Positions 1 to 8,077 are shown, numbered from the stretch's first letter. The stretch is DNA of 64,000 bases from Clostridiales bacterium (GCA_015056055.1 SVHC01000007.1:1-64000), one strand, 5' to 3'. Notes: generated from the letters alone by a model not told the origin. Numbers and translations: made by a program.

Positions 1-120
1 AACGATTTGCCAGAGCCTGAAAAAGCCTGCAAGGCAAGGAAGCAAACTTGCAGTCAAGGGAGCTTACATGGACGTAAGTGACCGCAGCCTGCAAGTGCTG
101 CTGACACAGCAAGCAAAAAT
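1..120. repeat. R4-like foldback repeat, cut by window edge
   Basis: Non-coding DNA with nested complementarity. CTTGCAG near 48-54 pairs with CTGCAAG near 89-95, and an inner TTAC...GTAA hairpin sits near 64-78. The architecture (outer stem, inner short TTAC/GTAA stem, then downstream GC-rich arm) matches the R4 family at 10.55, 30.46 and 59.7 kb, but the primary sequence is diverged, so membership is an inference. The left end is not visible. Confidence 0.4.
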
Positions 121-154
121 CCTTACGACTCTTTTACTGTTCGTAAGGATTTTT
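115..154 (+). terminator. Hairpin terminator of gene left of window
   Basis: Stem AAAAATCCTTACGA paired with TCGTAAGGATTTTT around a 12-nt loop. The flanking A and T tracts make it able to work on both strands. It probably ends a gene lying left of position 1. Confidence 0.65.
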
Positions 155-181
155 GCGTTTGCAGGGTTTGTCAGAGGTCTG

Positions 182-209
182 AGCCCGATTTCGATCGGGC
201 TGTTTTTTT
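182..209 (+). terminator. Rho-independent terminator
   Basis: Perfect stem AGCCCGAT / ATCGGGCT with a TTCG-type loop followed by seven T residues. It insulates the promoter of the first gene from upstream transcription. Confidence 0.8.
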
Positions 210-216
210 GTTCTTC

Positions 217-246
217 TTGAAAATAGCCCTCCCCTTGTGTTATAAT
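217..246 (+). promoter_or_regulatory. Sigma-A type promoter
   Basis: TTGAAA at 217-222 and TATAAT at 241-246 with an 18-bp spacer, placed 38 bp before the start of the first membrane-anchored protein. A strong AAGGAGG ribosome binding site follows at 269-275. Confidence 0.7.
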
Positions 247-283
247 AAAATTAACAACACATACCCACAAGGAGGCGAGACGC

Positions 284-1000
284 ATGCCCAATACATCCAT
301 TACAAAAAAGCGTTTGGAAAACAACTGGCATTACAACTGGAAGATCTATATTTTTATCGCGGTAATGATGGTCATTGCTTCGGAAGTTGCATTCACCTCC
401 ACAGAGTACCATCCACCGAACGAAAACAAGGTCACCATCATGTTTGTCGACTACGATATCAGAATGGACGAGGAACAGGCGGAAGCACTTGCTGCCGAAC
501 TGCTTGCACGCGTATCGCCGCAGCACGAAAATCTGGAAGCAGTCGAGCTAATTGGATACCCCTTCACATACTCCGTGGACGGCTACTCCTTCGATTATGA
601 CAAATTCTATATCCAGCTTACTCATGCCGATAACGACGCATTTATTACCTCTAACACTTTCGGAAAAAAGCTTGTAGAGGACGGATTCGCACTTCCGCTG
701 GACGAATACATAGCAGCGGGCACATTCACTGTACCGGATGGTGCAAAGGTGACATACCTGGAAGAGCCCGCATTTGACGAGGACGGCAACAAGATTATAG
801 AGGGTATTGCAAAGCCGCATCTGTATCTTATCAGCACGGATCCTTTAATTCGGATGAAGGACTACACACGCCTGTATCACGGAGGCGGATACTCTCTTAT
901 TCTGCTGGACGGCTGCGCAAATCCGGAAGCCACGCTTGACGTAATCGAGGAGCTTTTTGCCGAATTGTCAGCGCCTGCGCAGGACACCGCAGCAGAATAG
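284..1000 (+). CDS. Membrane-anchored protein of unknown function, paralogue 1
   Basis: 238 residues. I do not recognise the family. A short basic N-terminus (MPNTSITKKR) is followed by one hydrophobic segment at about residues 23-40, so the protein is probably a type II anchored protein with the remaining 195 residues outside the membrane. The C-terminal part is acidic and has no transmembrane stretch. The start is supported by AAGGAGG nine bases upstream. The next gene encodes a clear paralogue sharing the start (MPN-T-ITK), the FTSTEY-PPN--KVTI-FVD block and the DEDGN block. The pair plus the small membrane protein behind them may form one functional group. The role cannot be predicted from sequence. 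Confidence 0.8.
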   Translation: MPNTSITKKRLENNWHYNWKIYIFIAVMMVIASEVAFTSTEYHPPNENKVTIMFVDYDIRMDEEQAEALAAELLARVSPQHENLEAVELIGYPFTYSVDGYSFDYDKFYIQLTHADNDAFITSNTFGKKLVEDGFALPLDEYIAAGTFTVPDGAKVTYLEEPAFDEDGNKIIEGIAKPHLYLISTDPLIRMKDYTRLYHGGGYSLILLDGCANPEATLDVIEELFAELSAPAQDTAAE

Positions 1001-1041
1001 CATCAACAAACGAAATTGCGAAAAAGGTCATATTTCTCTGC

Positions 1042-1070
1042 TTGAAGAAAACGCGCCCATACAGTATAAT
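1042..1070 (+). promoter_or_regulatory. Sigma-A type promoter for paralogue 2
   Basis: TTGAAG at 1042-1047, 17-bp spacer and TATAAT at 1065-1070. The second paralogue therefore has its own promoter rather than depending on read-through. A GC-rich imperfect hairpin lies in the leader at about 1087-1115. Confidence 0.65.
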
Positions 1071-1140
1071 ATTATATCAGGATGCATGCCGTGCCGGAGC
1101 GTTCCGGCGCGGCCATTTCATACTGCGGAGGTAAAACCCA

Positions 1141-1841
1141 TGCCCAATACGAAAATTACCAAATCACGCTGGGAAACGCATTTCCAGTACGGCAAATGGA
1201 TTTATATCGTCCTTGCCATTCTGGCAATCTGCGTATCGAATCTGCTGTTCACCTCGACGGAATACCGCCCGCCGAATTCCAACAAAGTCACCATTCAGTT
1301 TGTTGACCATTATGCCATGGTCAATGATCTTACCGAAGACCTTGCACAGACGCTGCTGGAGCGCGTTTCCCCGGAGGATGAAACTCTGGAGGCGGTCGAG
1401 CTGTTCTCCTTCACATTCACCGGTCAGGGCGCGGACAGTCATGGTTTTGACAAATACTATGTGGAACTGTACGTCGGCGAAAACGATATGTTCATCACGC
1501 TGGAAGCCCTCGCCCGCAAGATCGTAAACGAGGGACTTGCCCTGCCGCTGGATGAATTTGTGGAATCCGGCGCGCTCACCATTCCGGAAGGCGCCGAACC
1601 CCTGTACATGGACGAGCCGATTTTCGACGAGGACGGCAACAGGGTTGCCTTCGGCGAAAAGCATCTGTACGGATTCAGCACCGACCCGCTTGTGCAGCTG
1701 CCGCGTTATGCGCAGATGAGCCACGAAACCGGCTATGCGGTAATGATCCACAGCTGCGAAAACCCCGAAACCACCCTGCGCGTTGTTGAAGAGCTCTACG
1801 CCGAAATGTCCAAGCCCATGGAACTGGTGATTGTAGAATGA
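1141..1841 (+). CDS. Membrane-anchored protein of unknown function, paralogue 2
   Basis: 233 residues when started at the ATG at 1141, which has GGAGG upstream (1126-1130) and matches the start of paralogue 1. An upstream in-frame ATG at 957 would overlap the preceding gene and lacks support. The layout is as in paralogue 1: short basic N-terminus, one transmembrane segment near residues 20-40, the FTSTEYRPPN block and then an acidic soluble domain with IFDEDGN. Identity to paralogue 1 looks substantial by eye over the whole length, indicating a tandem duplication. The gene overlaps the next one by four bases (ATGA), implying translational coupling. Function unknown. Confidence 0.8.
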
Positions 1842-2320
1842 TTACGCAGGATGTAAAAAACCCCCGTGTGAAGGGGCTTGACGGAATTCTTCTGATTCTT
1901 GGCATCGTGGGAATCATCTTCGTCGGACTGATCGTTTCCACAATCCTGAAGCCGTATATCGGCGCACTGGCTTCCACCGTATCCGTATGGCTGCTGGGCA
2001 TTGCCATAGCAGCATATGTCACGCGCAGATATGTGACGCAGTTCCGCTATTCTGCGGATTCGCGCCGTTTTCGCATTGAGCGTCTGTACGGCGACCGCGC
2101 ACGTTTTATGCTGGAATTTTCGCTGAGCAACATCGTAAAAACCGGCACGCCCGATGAAATCAAGGGCGCCTATCCCGGTGCAAAGCGAGATAATGCCTGC
2201 ATTTACGATTCCAGTCTCCCCGTATTTGCCGTTGCCTACAAATACGATGGCGAAATCCGCATCCTGCTCGCGCAGCCCGACGAACGCATGCGTGCAAAGC
2301 TGGGAATCCGCGAAAAATAA
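1838..2320 (+). CDS. Small membrane protein of unknown function
   Basis: 160 residues. Two adjacent hydrophobic segments at about residues 18-38 and 45-62 form a helical hairpin; the remainder is a charged cytoplasmic or external domain rich in Arg and Asp, with no motif that I recognise. The start overlaps the stop of paralogue 2 as ATGA, so it is probably translated from the same mRNA. A terminator follows immediately. Its conserved coupling suggests it works with the two anchored paralogues, perhaps as a membrane partner, but this is inference. Confidence 0.75.
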   Translation: MITQDVKNPRVKGLDGILLILGIVGIIFVGLIVSTILKPYIGALASTVSVWLLGIAIAAYVTRRYVTQFRYSADSRRFRIERLYGDRARFMLEFSLSNIVKTGTPDEIKGAYPGAKRDNACIYDSSLPVFAVAYKYDGEIRILLAQPDERMRAKLGIREK

Positions 2321-2337
2321 TCCGCACAAACAACAAA

Positions 2338-2377
2338 ACGGACCGTTCCCCTCAAGTCACGGGAACGATCCGTTTTT
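2338..2377 (+). terminator. Terminator, arm duplicated by repeat R1-A
   Basis: ACGGACCGTTCCC pairs with GGGAACGATCCGT, followed by a T tract. The 14 bases AACGATCCGTTTTT of its descending arm and T tract (2364-2377) recur exactly at 2621-2634, on the other side of repeat R1-A. The ancestral sequence was probably one bidirectional terminator between the two convergent genes. Confidence 0.8.
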
Positions 2378-2380
2378 GAT

Positions 2381-2620
2381 TGTCAAAAAATCCTCAGCAA
2401 CTTCGGCAGAAGAATACGTTCAAATCCGCAGCGGTGGCATGTACACCGCGAGGAGCGAATTTTTCGCAGAAGAGCCTGCGAAACGGAGAAAAAATCGCTT
2501 CCTTGCAGATTTTACGCCCGAAATCTAAAGGATTTCAGTAAAATCTGGTGAGGGTGGCAGTGGCGGGGGAGTTTACTTCCCCGTCCACCAGTCTGGCAAA
2601 AATACTTTTTGACAGACTGA
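2381..2620 (+). repeat. R1-A, terminator-flanked structured repeat
   Basis: About 240 bp and non-coding. The left end has TGTCAAAAAA and the right end has CTTTTTGACAGACTG, giving short terminal inverted repeats. The interior holds a GCGGTG / CACCGC hairpin at about 2432-2449, a CAGATTTTAC / GTAAAATCTG stem enclosing GAAATCT / GGATTTC, a GGGGGAG / CTTCCCC hairpin, and an AGTCTG / CAGACT hairpin at the right end. It is flanked by 14-bp direct repeats that copy the terminator arm. Other copies are at 18.5, 32.0, 41.4 and 52.2 kb. Confidence 0.85.
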
Positions 2621-2634
2621 AACGATCCGTTTTT

Positions 2635-2892
2635 TTATTGCGCAGACAAATCCTCATTCAGATAGCCGACCATCTGCATTCCATCCGGCTGGACATTAAA
2701 GAATCCGCCTTCGGCAAACACAAACCAGACCTGCCGCCTGCTGCGCTGCCTGAGCCACACAGTTTCCTTCGCGCGCTCCATATCCATGCGCTGCATCCCT
2801 GCGGAAAGGCGGCCCCACATTTTTTCGAGTTCCGCCTGCGTGGGCATGCACTGCACTGCCGGTATCCTGTCCGGCAAATCATTCTTTCTCAT
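2635..2892 (-). CDS. Small hypothetical protein coupled to sigma factor
   Basis: 85 residues if begun at the ATG at 2892, which has GAGGAG ten bases upstream; an alternative ATG at 2922 overlaps the sigma-factor stop as ATGA and would give 95 residues. It is rich in Arg, Met and Gln (MWGRLSAGMQRMDMERAK), with a hydrophobic WFVFAEGGFFN stretch that is too short for a membrane span. I recognise no domain. Lying directly downstream of, and coupled to, a sigma factor is the usual place for an anti-sigma or accessory protein, but the sequence has no zinc-binding anti-sigma motif, so this is only positional inference. The stop codon abuts the duplicated terminator arm. Confidence 0.6.
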   Translation of the reverse strand: MRKNDLPDRIPAVQCMPTQAELEKMWGRLSAGMQRMDMERAKETVWLRQRSRRQVWFVFAEGGFFNVQPDGMQMVGYLNEDLSAQ

Positions 2893-2918
2893 TTTCCGTT
2901 TCTCCTCGCAGTTTTTCC

Positions 2919-3455
2919 TCATTTTGCTCCCCACTCCTCCTGCAAAATGGCGCGGAGTTTTTTCTGCAGCCGCCATATCCGCTGCCCCGCCGCCATCTGA
3001 CCGATTCCCAGATCCTCTGCAATCCTTGCATGGGAGCGCTGGAACAGATATTTCATGCAGAACAGACGGTATTCATCCTCCGTAAGCTGCTTTTCCAATA
3101 TGTCGCACACTTCAAAAGCATCCCCGGCAGACATCTCCCTGCCGCTTGTGTAACTGCTTTCCTTGCCGACAAAGCTTTCCATATCCACGCTTACACCCAG
3201 TACGCGCCGGCTGATATTCTGGCGGCGAATCTCATCGATGATCCGGTTTTTGAGCACACCCGTAAGCCATGCTTCCAGATTTTCGTGATGTTTCACCTCG
3301 TCCCAATGCGCATAGAGCTTCAGAAAAGCATCCTGCACATAGTCCTCTGCATATGGGTACAGTTCCCGTATGCCCCACAGTTTTCGGCGCGCATAGACAA
3401 TCATGGAGCCGGAAAGACGATCAAACACTTCCCGGAATTCCTGTCGCCGGTACAT
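2919..3455 (-). CDS. Sigma-70 family (ECF-like) RNA polymerase sigma factor
   Basis: 178 residues. The start at 3455 is chosen because GGGAGGTG lies upstream; a longer reading frame back to 3518 has no ribosome site. Region 2 is visible at about residues 35-80 (YAEDYVQDAFLKLYAHW, then WLTGVLKNRIIDEIRRQ), and region 4 with its helix-turn-helix at about 125-170 (LTEDEYRLFCMKYLF, then IAEDLGIG...RIWRLQKKLR). No regions 1 or 3 are seen, so the two-domain layout is that of ECF factors. It would direct RNA polymerase to an unknown regulon. A small coupled gene follows. No anti-sigma factor of known type is adjacent. Confidence 0.85.
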   Translation of the reverse strand: MYRRQEFREVFDRLSGSMIVYARRKLWGIRELYPYAEDYVQDAFLKLYAHWDEVKHHENLEAWLTGVLKNRIIDEIRRQNISRRVLGVSVDMESFVGKESSYTSGREMSAGDAFEVCDILEKQLTEDEYRLFCMKYLFQRSHARIAEDLGIGQMAAGQRIWRLQKKLRAILQEEWGAK

Positions 3456-3762
3456 ATCGCTTTCCACCTCCCAACGAACGCCTGCGCACCAGTATAACAC
3501 ATGCAAAAATGCCCGCACACATCACAACGTTAGGATTATATTAAAATAATTTCTCAATCAAAATGCGTTATATTTGCCCCTTCCCGTTCGTTATAGTATT
3601 TGTGGGCAAAAAAATGACATGTGCAGGGCAGCGTATTTTGCGCTAAAGCGACACGGGTAGCCTCCGATTTTCGCCATCCGCGCGCCGCAGCCTTCCGTGC
3701 ATTATAGATCCGTACCGGCATGTGCCGGGCGGGAGAAGGAACCGGAATGTTCCGGTACTTCA

Positions 3763-3801
3763 AAGGCGCTGCTGCAGAGCAAAAATCTGCGGCAGCGCCT
3801 T
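3763..3801 (+). terminator. Strong hairpin overlapping the activase promoter
   Basis: AAGGCGCTGC pairs with GCAGCGCCTT, with a partly complementary inner part. It ends at the first T of the -35 box of the next promoter and has only a weak T run (TGTCTTT). It may end transcription coming from upstream or block it from entering the glycyl radical operon. Confidence 0.5.
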
Positions 3802-3828
3802 GTCTTTATGCAAAAAATCGAATATACT
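3800..3828 (+). promoter_or_regulatory. Sigma-A promoter of glycyl radical operon
   Basis: TTGTCT at 3800-3805, 17-bp spacer and TATACT at 3823-3828, 34 bp before the activase start. The -35 box is contiguous with a strong hairpin. Confidence 0.65.
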
Positions 3829-3861
3829 GTAATTACAAATACAAAATCATCGGAGCCGTTT

Positions 3862-4707
3862 ATGAAGAGCGGAACAATATTTGACATCAAGGAATTTTCG
3901 GTGTTTGACGGACCGGGTGTCCGGCAGACGGTGTTCCTGAAGGGGTGTCCATTGAGGTGCGCATGGTGCCACAATCCGGAAGGGCTTTCCGCCAAACCGC
4001 AATTGATGGTAAGCACGGGCGCATGCATACACTGCGGAAAATGCACTGCCGTATGCAAAAGCGAAACCTGCACCGTCTGCGGAGCCTGCACAACCGTATG
4101 TCCCGGAAATCTGAGGCGCATAGCGGGCGAAAAACTGACCTCGCAGGAGCTTGCAGCGCGCATCCTGAAGGATGCAGCATACTACGCACACTGCGGCGGA
4201 GGAGTGACATTTTCGGGCGGAGAACCTTTGATGCAGTCGGAGTTCCTGCTGGAAACAATTAAGCAGCTTCCCGGCATTCACAAAGCAATTGAAACTTCCG
4301 GCTATGCCGACAGTGAGATTTTCCGAAAAGCAGTATCCGCCATGGATTATGTGATGATGGATTTGAAACCCATGGACGATGGGATCCATCGCAGATTCAC
4401 CGGGGTTTCCAATGCACGAATTCACGCAAACGCCAAGTGGCTTCTGCAAAGCGGCATCCCCTGCCGAATTCGCATACCGCTGATTCCCGGCGTGACCGAT
4501 ACAGACGCAAACCTCAGCGCAGCGGCGGAATTTATCCGCAATGCAAACGAACACGCAAGAGTGGAGCTTCTTCCCTATCACGCAACCGCAGGCGCAAAGT
4601 ATGCCATGCTGGGCATGGAGTACGCGCCGGAATTTGATGTTTCGCAAAAAGTCAACGCTCACATTGAACTATTTAAGGACCACGGATTGGAGTGCAGCAT
4701 ACTATGA
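3862..4707 (+). CDS. Glycyl radical enzyme activase (radical SAM)
   Basis: 281 residues from the ATG at 3862, preceded by CGGAG. It generates the glycyl radical on its partner enzyme by reductive cleavage of S-adenosylmethionine. The radical SAM cluster is CPLRCAWC (Cys29, Cys33, Cys36), preceded by the family-typical F-V-DGPGVR. A second segment with eight cysteines (CIHCGKCTAVC, then CTVCGACTTVC, about residues 55-82) should hold two auxiliary 4Fe-4S clusters, as in activases of non-PFL glycyl radical enzymes. GGGVTFSGGEPL follows, a SAM-binding stretch. The gene overlaps the enzyme gene by four bases (ATGA). A longer reading frame to 3697 crosses the promoter and is rejected. Confidence 0.93.
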   Translation: MKSGTIFDIKEFSVFDGPGVRQTVFLKGCPLRCAWCHNPEGLSAKPQLMVSTGACIHCGKCTAVCKSETCTVCGACTTVCPGNLRRIAGEKLTSQELAARILKDAAYYAHCGGGVTFSGGEPLMQSEFLLETIKQLPGIHKAIETSGYADSEIFRKAVSAMDYVMMDLKPMDDGIHRRFTGVSNARIHANAKWLLQSGIPCRIRIPLIPGVTDTDANLSAAAEFIRNANEHARVELLPYHATAGAKYAMLGMEYAPEFDVSQKVNAHIELFKDHGLECSIL

Positions 4708-6782
4708 CAGAAAAAATCCGCAATCTGCAAAAGTTTTTTATCTATGACAAGGCGCATCACGCCTGCCGCCGCCCGGCGGAGGACAAATACCGCCTGGCAG
4801 AAAAATTCTGCGCCGAAAATATCGCGCCCCTGCAGCGCAGCGTTGAAAGACTTCTTTACATGCTGAAAGAGGAAACGCCCGTCGTTTTCCCCGAAGAAAG
4901 AATCGCCTTCACGCGCACCATCCCGGTGCTGCCGGAGCTTTTCACGCCCGCCGAGCTCAGTGACCTTCGCGAAAAATACTGGCTGCACGAGCAGGGCGAA
5001 GTCTGCAACATCAACGTGGACTACACGCTGCTTATGAACACCGGATTTGACGCAGCGCGCGAAAACCTGAAAAATCTTGCAGAAGAGCGCAGCGAAAACG
5101 GCGAAATCGAAAAGGCCGAATATCTGCTCCATCAGGAAGCAATCCTTGCCGCCGTGCAGGAACTTTCCGACGCATACGCTGCAAAGGCAAAGGAAATCGG
5201 CAACGAAACCGTGGCAAAAACGCTTTCCCGCGTGCCCGCAAAGGCGCCCGAAACCCTCCTTGAAGCGCTGCAGATGTTCCGCATTCTGCACTACGTCATG
5301 TGGTGCGGCCACAATTATCACAACACGGTGGGACGATTCGACCAGTACATGTACCCGTATTTCAAGCGCGACATGGACGCAGGCATCTACACCGAGGAAA
5401 GCGCACTGGAACTGCTGGAAGAATTCTTCCTCACCTTCAACCGCGACAGCGACCTGTACACCGGCATGCAGCAGGGCGACAACGGCCAGAGCATGGTGCT
5501 GGGCGGCCTGAATCCGGACGGCACGGACAGCTACAATCTGCTTTCCGAACTGTGCCTGAAGGCAAGCCTTGAACTGAAAGTCATCGACCCGAAAATCAAC
5601 CTGCGCGTAAACAAGAATACGCCCCTTTCCACCTATGTTCTCGGCAGCGAGCTGACGAAGCAGGGACTGGGTTTCCCGCAGTATTCCAACGATGACGTGG
5701 TGATTCCCGGTCTTCTTAACTGGGGCTACCGCGAAGAGGACGCCTATAACTACGTAATGGCGGCATGCTGGGAATTCATCGTACCCGGCTGCGCACTGGA
5801 TGTTCCCAACATCGGCGCGGTATCCTTTGCCCGCGCGGTGAGCGATGCAACCATAAATCACCTTGTCGGCTGCCCGGACTATGAAACTTTCCTCGGGCAT
5901 GTGAAGGACTGCATCACCTCGCAGGTCGACGCACTGGAAGAACAGGTGAAAAATCTGTACGTATTCCCCGCTCCGTTCATGTCTCTCATGACGCGCGGCT
6001 GCGTGGAGAATGCGCAGGATGTTTCCCTCGGCGCATATTACAACAATTACGGTCTGCACGGCACCGGCGTAGCCACCGCGGCGGATTCGCTGGAAGTGAT
6101 CGACCGCTATGTTTTCGGTGACGGAAGTGTTTCCGCCGAGCAGCTGAAAAAGGCCGTTGAAACCAATTTCGAAGGCGAAGAAGATTTGCTCACCCGCGTT
6201 CGCTACCACACCCCCAAAATGGGCAACAACGAGGACTGCGTGGATGCGCGCGCCGTATGGCTTTTGAACACGTTCGCCGACGCCGCCGAAGGCCGCATCA
6301 ATGAACGCGGCGGCATTTTCCGTGTGGGCACCGGCAGCGCCATGTACTATGTTTCCCATCCGCAGGATATTCCCGCCACGCCGGACGGTCGACGCGCAGG
6401 CGAACCCCTCGGCGCAAACTATTCGCCCAGCCTGTTCATCCGCGCAAAGGGTCCTGTTTCCATCCTGCAGTCATTTGCAAAACCCGATCTTTCCCGCGTG
6501 ATCAACGGCGGTCCCCTGACCCTTGAACTGCATGACACGGTTTTCCGCAATCCCGAAGCCGTTCAGAAGGTCGCAATCCTCGTCAAGAGCTTTATGGATA
6601 TGGGCGGCCATCAGCTGCAGCTTAACGCCGTCAACCGCGATACCCTTCTCGACGCGCAGAAGCACCCCGAAAACCACAAAAACCTCATCGTCCGCGTATG
6701 GGGCTGGAGCGGTTATTTCGTGGAGCTTGATAAGATTTATCAGGACCATATTTTGCAGAGAATGGAATTGGGGATTGAGTAG
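4704..6782 (+). CDS. Glycyl radical enzyme of unknown substrate
   Basis: 692 residues, started at the ATG overlapping the activase stop; GGAG lies 11 bases upstream. The glycyl radical loop is RVWGWSGYF, with Gly667 25 residues from the C-terminus as expected. The thiyl-radical cysteine is Cys355 in AACWEF, keeping the Cys-x-Glu pair of lyases and dehydratases in this superfamily but replacing the common GCVE sequence. Other family blocks are GRFDQYMYPYFKRD (about residue 210) and GVATAADSLE. It is too short and too divergent for pyruvate formate-lyase, and lacks the GCVEP of choline or propanediol enzymes as I remember them. The substrate cannot be assigned. Oxygen-sensitive, cytoplasmic; no microcompartment genes nearby. 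Confidence 0.9.
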   Translation: MTEKIRNLQKFFIYDKAHHACRRPAEDKYRLAEKFCAENIAPLQRSVERLLYMLKEETPVVFPEERIAFTRTIPVLPELFTPAELSDLREKYWLHEQGEVCNINVDYTLLMNTGFDAARENLKNLAEERSENGEIEKAEYLLHQEAILAAVQELSDAYAAKAKEIGNETVAKTLSRVPAKAPETLLEALQMFRILHYVMWCGHNYHNTVGRFDQYMYPYFKRDMDAGIYTEESALELLEEFFLTFNRDSDLYTGMQQGDNGQSMVLGGLNPDGTDSYNLLSELCLKASLELKVIDPKINLRVNKNTPLSTYVLGSELTKQGLGFPQYSNDDVVIPGLLNWGYREEDAYNYVMAACWEFIVPGCALDVPNIGAVSFARAVSDATINHLVGCPDYETFLGHVKDCITSQVDALEEQVKNLYVFPAPFMSLMTRGCVENAQDVSLGAYYNNYGLHGTGVATAADSLEVIDRYVFGDGSVSAEQLKKAVETNFEGEEDLLTRVRYHTPKMGNNEDCVDARAVWLLNTFADAAEGRINERGGIFRVGTGSAMYYVSHPQDIPATPDGRRAGEPLGANYSPSLFIRAKGPVSILQSFAKPDLSRVINGGPLTLELHDTVFRNPEAVQKVAILVKSFMDMGGHQLQLNAVNRDTLLDAQKHPENHKNLIVRVWGWSGYFVELDKIYQDHILQRMELGIE

Positions 6783-6847
6783 GCTAGCGGCAGACAGCCT
6801 TGTGGATGGAGAATCAAGCATTCCTCAATGCGTTTCCGTTTATTGTT

Positions 6848-6900
6848 CTCTCCCTCCGTCAAAACTACCGTTTTGCCATCTCTCACCAAAGGGAGGTCAC
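6848..6900 (+). repeat. R3 two-hairpin repeat, diverged copy
   Basis: It has the same frame as other R3 copies: CTCCCTCCGTC, then a first hairpin (AAAACtaccGTTTT), then a weaker second hairpin ending in AGGGAGGT. It resembles the copy at 41.2 kb most. It lies downstream of the glycyl radical enzyme gene. Confidence 0.6.
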
Positions 6901-6944
6901 CCTTCTCTCACGCAACACTGCTAAAGATATCTCACCATCAACCA

Positions 6945-6984
6945 ACAACAGGGAGCCTTCCTTACGGAAAGCTCCCTGTTGTTT
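6945..6984. terminator. Bidirectional terminator between convergent genes
   Basis: AACAACAGGGAGC pairs with GCTCCCTGTTGTT around a short inner CTTCC/GGAAAG loop. It separates the plus-strand glycyl radical enzyme gene from the convergent minus-strand dehydrogenase gene and can serve both. Confidence 0.75.
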
Positions 6985-6987
6985 ATT

Positions 6988-8073
6988 TTACTTCACGCTG
7001 TCCCTGTGCGCGGTGCAGTCTATGGTTTCGGTTTCATTGAACAGGCGGGTCACGGCCTGCATGAGGTTTTTGACTTCCTGTTCGCGGATGGGGTACTCTG
7101 CGCCGTTGCGGAAGGAATCGTACATGTAATCCCAGATAACGGTGAGGTCTTCGCCCTCTACGAAGAAATCTTCCTCGATCCACTTCGGCTCGACCACAGC
7201 GGCGAAAGTGCCGCTTGCGCCGAAGGAATCACCGGGCGTGCCGGGGTCGGAAACAACGGGCTCGAAAACCTGCTCCGGATCGATATAGCGCATGCGGACA
7301 TGGTTTTCCTCACACATAATTGCGCCGCGGTTGCCCCAGGCGGTATAATGCCTGCCGTCGCCCAGCGCGATTGCACCGCTGATGCACATATTGACCTTGC
7401 GGCCGTTTTCGCCCACAAAGTGGATGGTGAAATGGTCCTCGCAATCGCCGCCTGCGACCGCGTGCTTCATATCGCCGAACTGGTACTTGACCGGAGAATC
7501 CAGCAGCATCAGCGACTGATCAATGATATGCGGACCCCAGTTGAGAACCTGTCCGCCGCCGAATTCGCGCAGGGTCTGCCAGTCGTCGCGGCGCTGATAG
7601 CCCAGAACATCAAGGGATACCTCAAACACGGTGCCGAGCTTGCCGGAAGCAATGGTATCGCGCACGAGATTGAACACCTTTTCAAACCGGCGGTTCTGAC
7701 GGATGAACAAACGGGGCTTGCCCGGCTGATTGGCGAGGGTGAAAAGCTCGGTGATTTCGTCGATATTCATGGAAACGGGCTTTTCCAGAAGAACGCTCTT
7801 GCCTGCAAGCAAAGCCATCTTTGCATGCCTGTAGTGATCGCAGCTGCGGGTTGCGATATCCACGATTTCGACCTCGGGATCGGCGATCAGATCTTCGATT
7901 TTGCTGTAACCTTTGCAATTAAAGCGGTTGACGGACTTTTCAACGCGTTCCGGGATAATATCGCACACGGCGGCAACCTGATACTTATCGGTCTTGTTCT
8001 GAATTTCACCGGTATGCATGCCCCAGCCCGCGCGGCCAAGACCCACGATACCCAACTTGATCGGATTACTCAT
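6988..8073 (-). CDS. Gfo/Idh/MocA family NAD(P)-dependent sugar dehydrogenase
   Basis: 361 residues. The N-terminal Rossmann fold has the nucleotide-binding glycine motif GIVGLGRAG (residues 8-16) and the family signature LLEKPVSMN at about residue 95, whose Lys lies in the active site. The C-terminal alpha/beta domain has the GGGQVLNWGPHIIDQ block, where His is the usual catalytic base. The enzyme probably oxidises or reduces a sugar, inositol or sugar-acid derivative; the substrate is not predictable. The upstream gene encodes a sugar isomerase/epimerase four bases away in the same operon, a frequent pairing in inositol and ketosugar pathways. Confidence 0.9.
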   Translation of the reverse strand: MSNPIKLGIVGLGRAGWGMHTGEIQNKTDKYQVAAVCDIIPERVEKSVNRFNCKGYSKIEDLIADPEVEIVDIATRSCDHYRHAKMALLAGKSVLLEKPVSMNIDEITELFTLANQPGKPRLFIRQNRRFEKVFNLVRDTIASGKLGTVFEVSLDVLGYQRRDDWQTLREFGGGQVLNWGPHIIDQSLMLLDSPVKYQFGDMKHAVAGGDCEDHFTIHFVGENGRKVNMCISGAIALGDGRHYTAWGNRGAIMCEENHVRMRYIDPEQVFEPVVSDPGTPGDSFGASGTFAAVVEPKWIEEDFFVEGEDLTVIWDYMYDSFRNGAEYPIREQEVKNLMQAVTRLFNETETIDCTAHRDSVK

Positions 8074-8077
8074 ATTT

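Larger units (their letters stand above)
3456..3861. other. Divergent intergenic region, sigma factor to GRE activase
   Basis: About 400 bp between divergent genes. The left part is AT-rich (3535-3600) and presumably contains the sigma-factor promoter, with TTATACT visible on the minus strand near 3493-3499. The right part holds two GC-rich hairpins (CCGGAATGTTCCGG at 3742-3755 and the one annotated at 3763-3801) followed by the activase promoter. No open reading frame here looks real. Confidence 0.5.

Noticed and set aside
957..1140. N-terminal extension of paralogue 2 starting at 957
   Set aside because: It would overlap paralogue 1 and cover its own promoter; the ATG at 1141 has a ribosome site and matches the paralogue start.
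2419..2430. TTCAAATCC in R1 resembles a tRNA T-loop, suggesting a tRNA remnant
   Set aside because: No T-stem, anticodon or acceptor stem can be formed around it in any of the five copies; the hairpins present have other pairings.
3697..3861. N-terminal extension of the radical SAM activase
   Set aside because: The extension crosses a strong hairpin and the -35/-10 promoter; homologous proteins start near the ATG at 3862.
4659..6359. 566-codon open frame antisense to the glycyl radical enzyme gene
   Set aside because: Shadow frame of a GC-rich gene; low-complexity composition, no ribosome site, and the plus-strand product is a certain family member.
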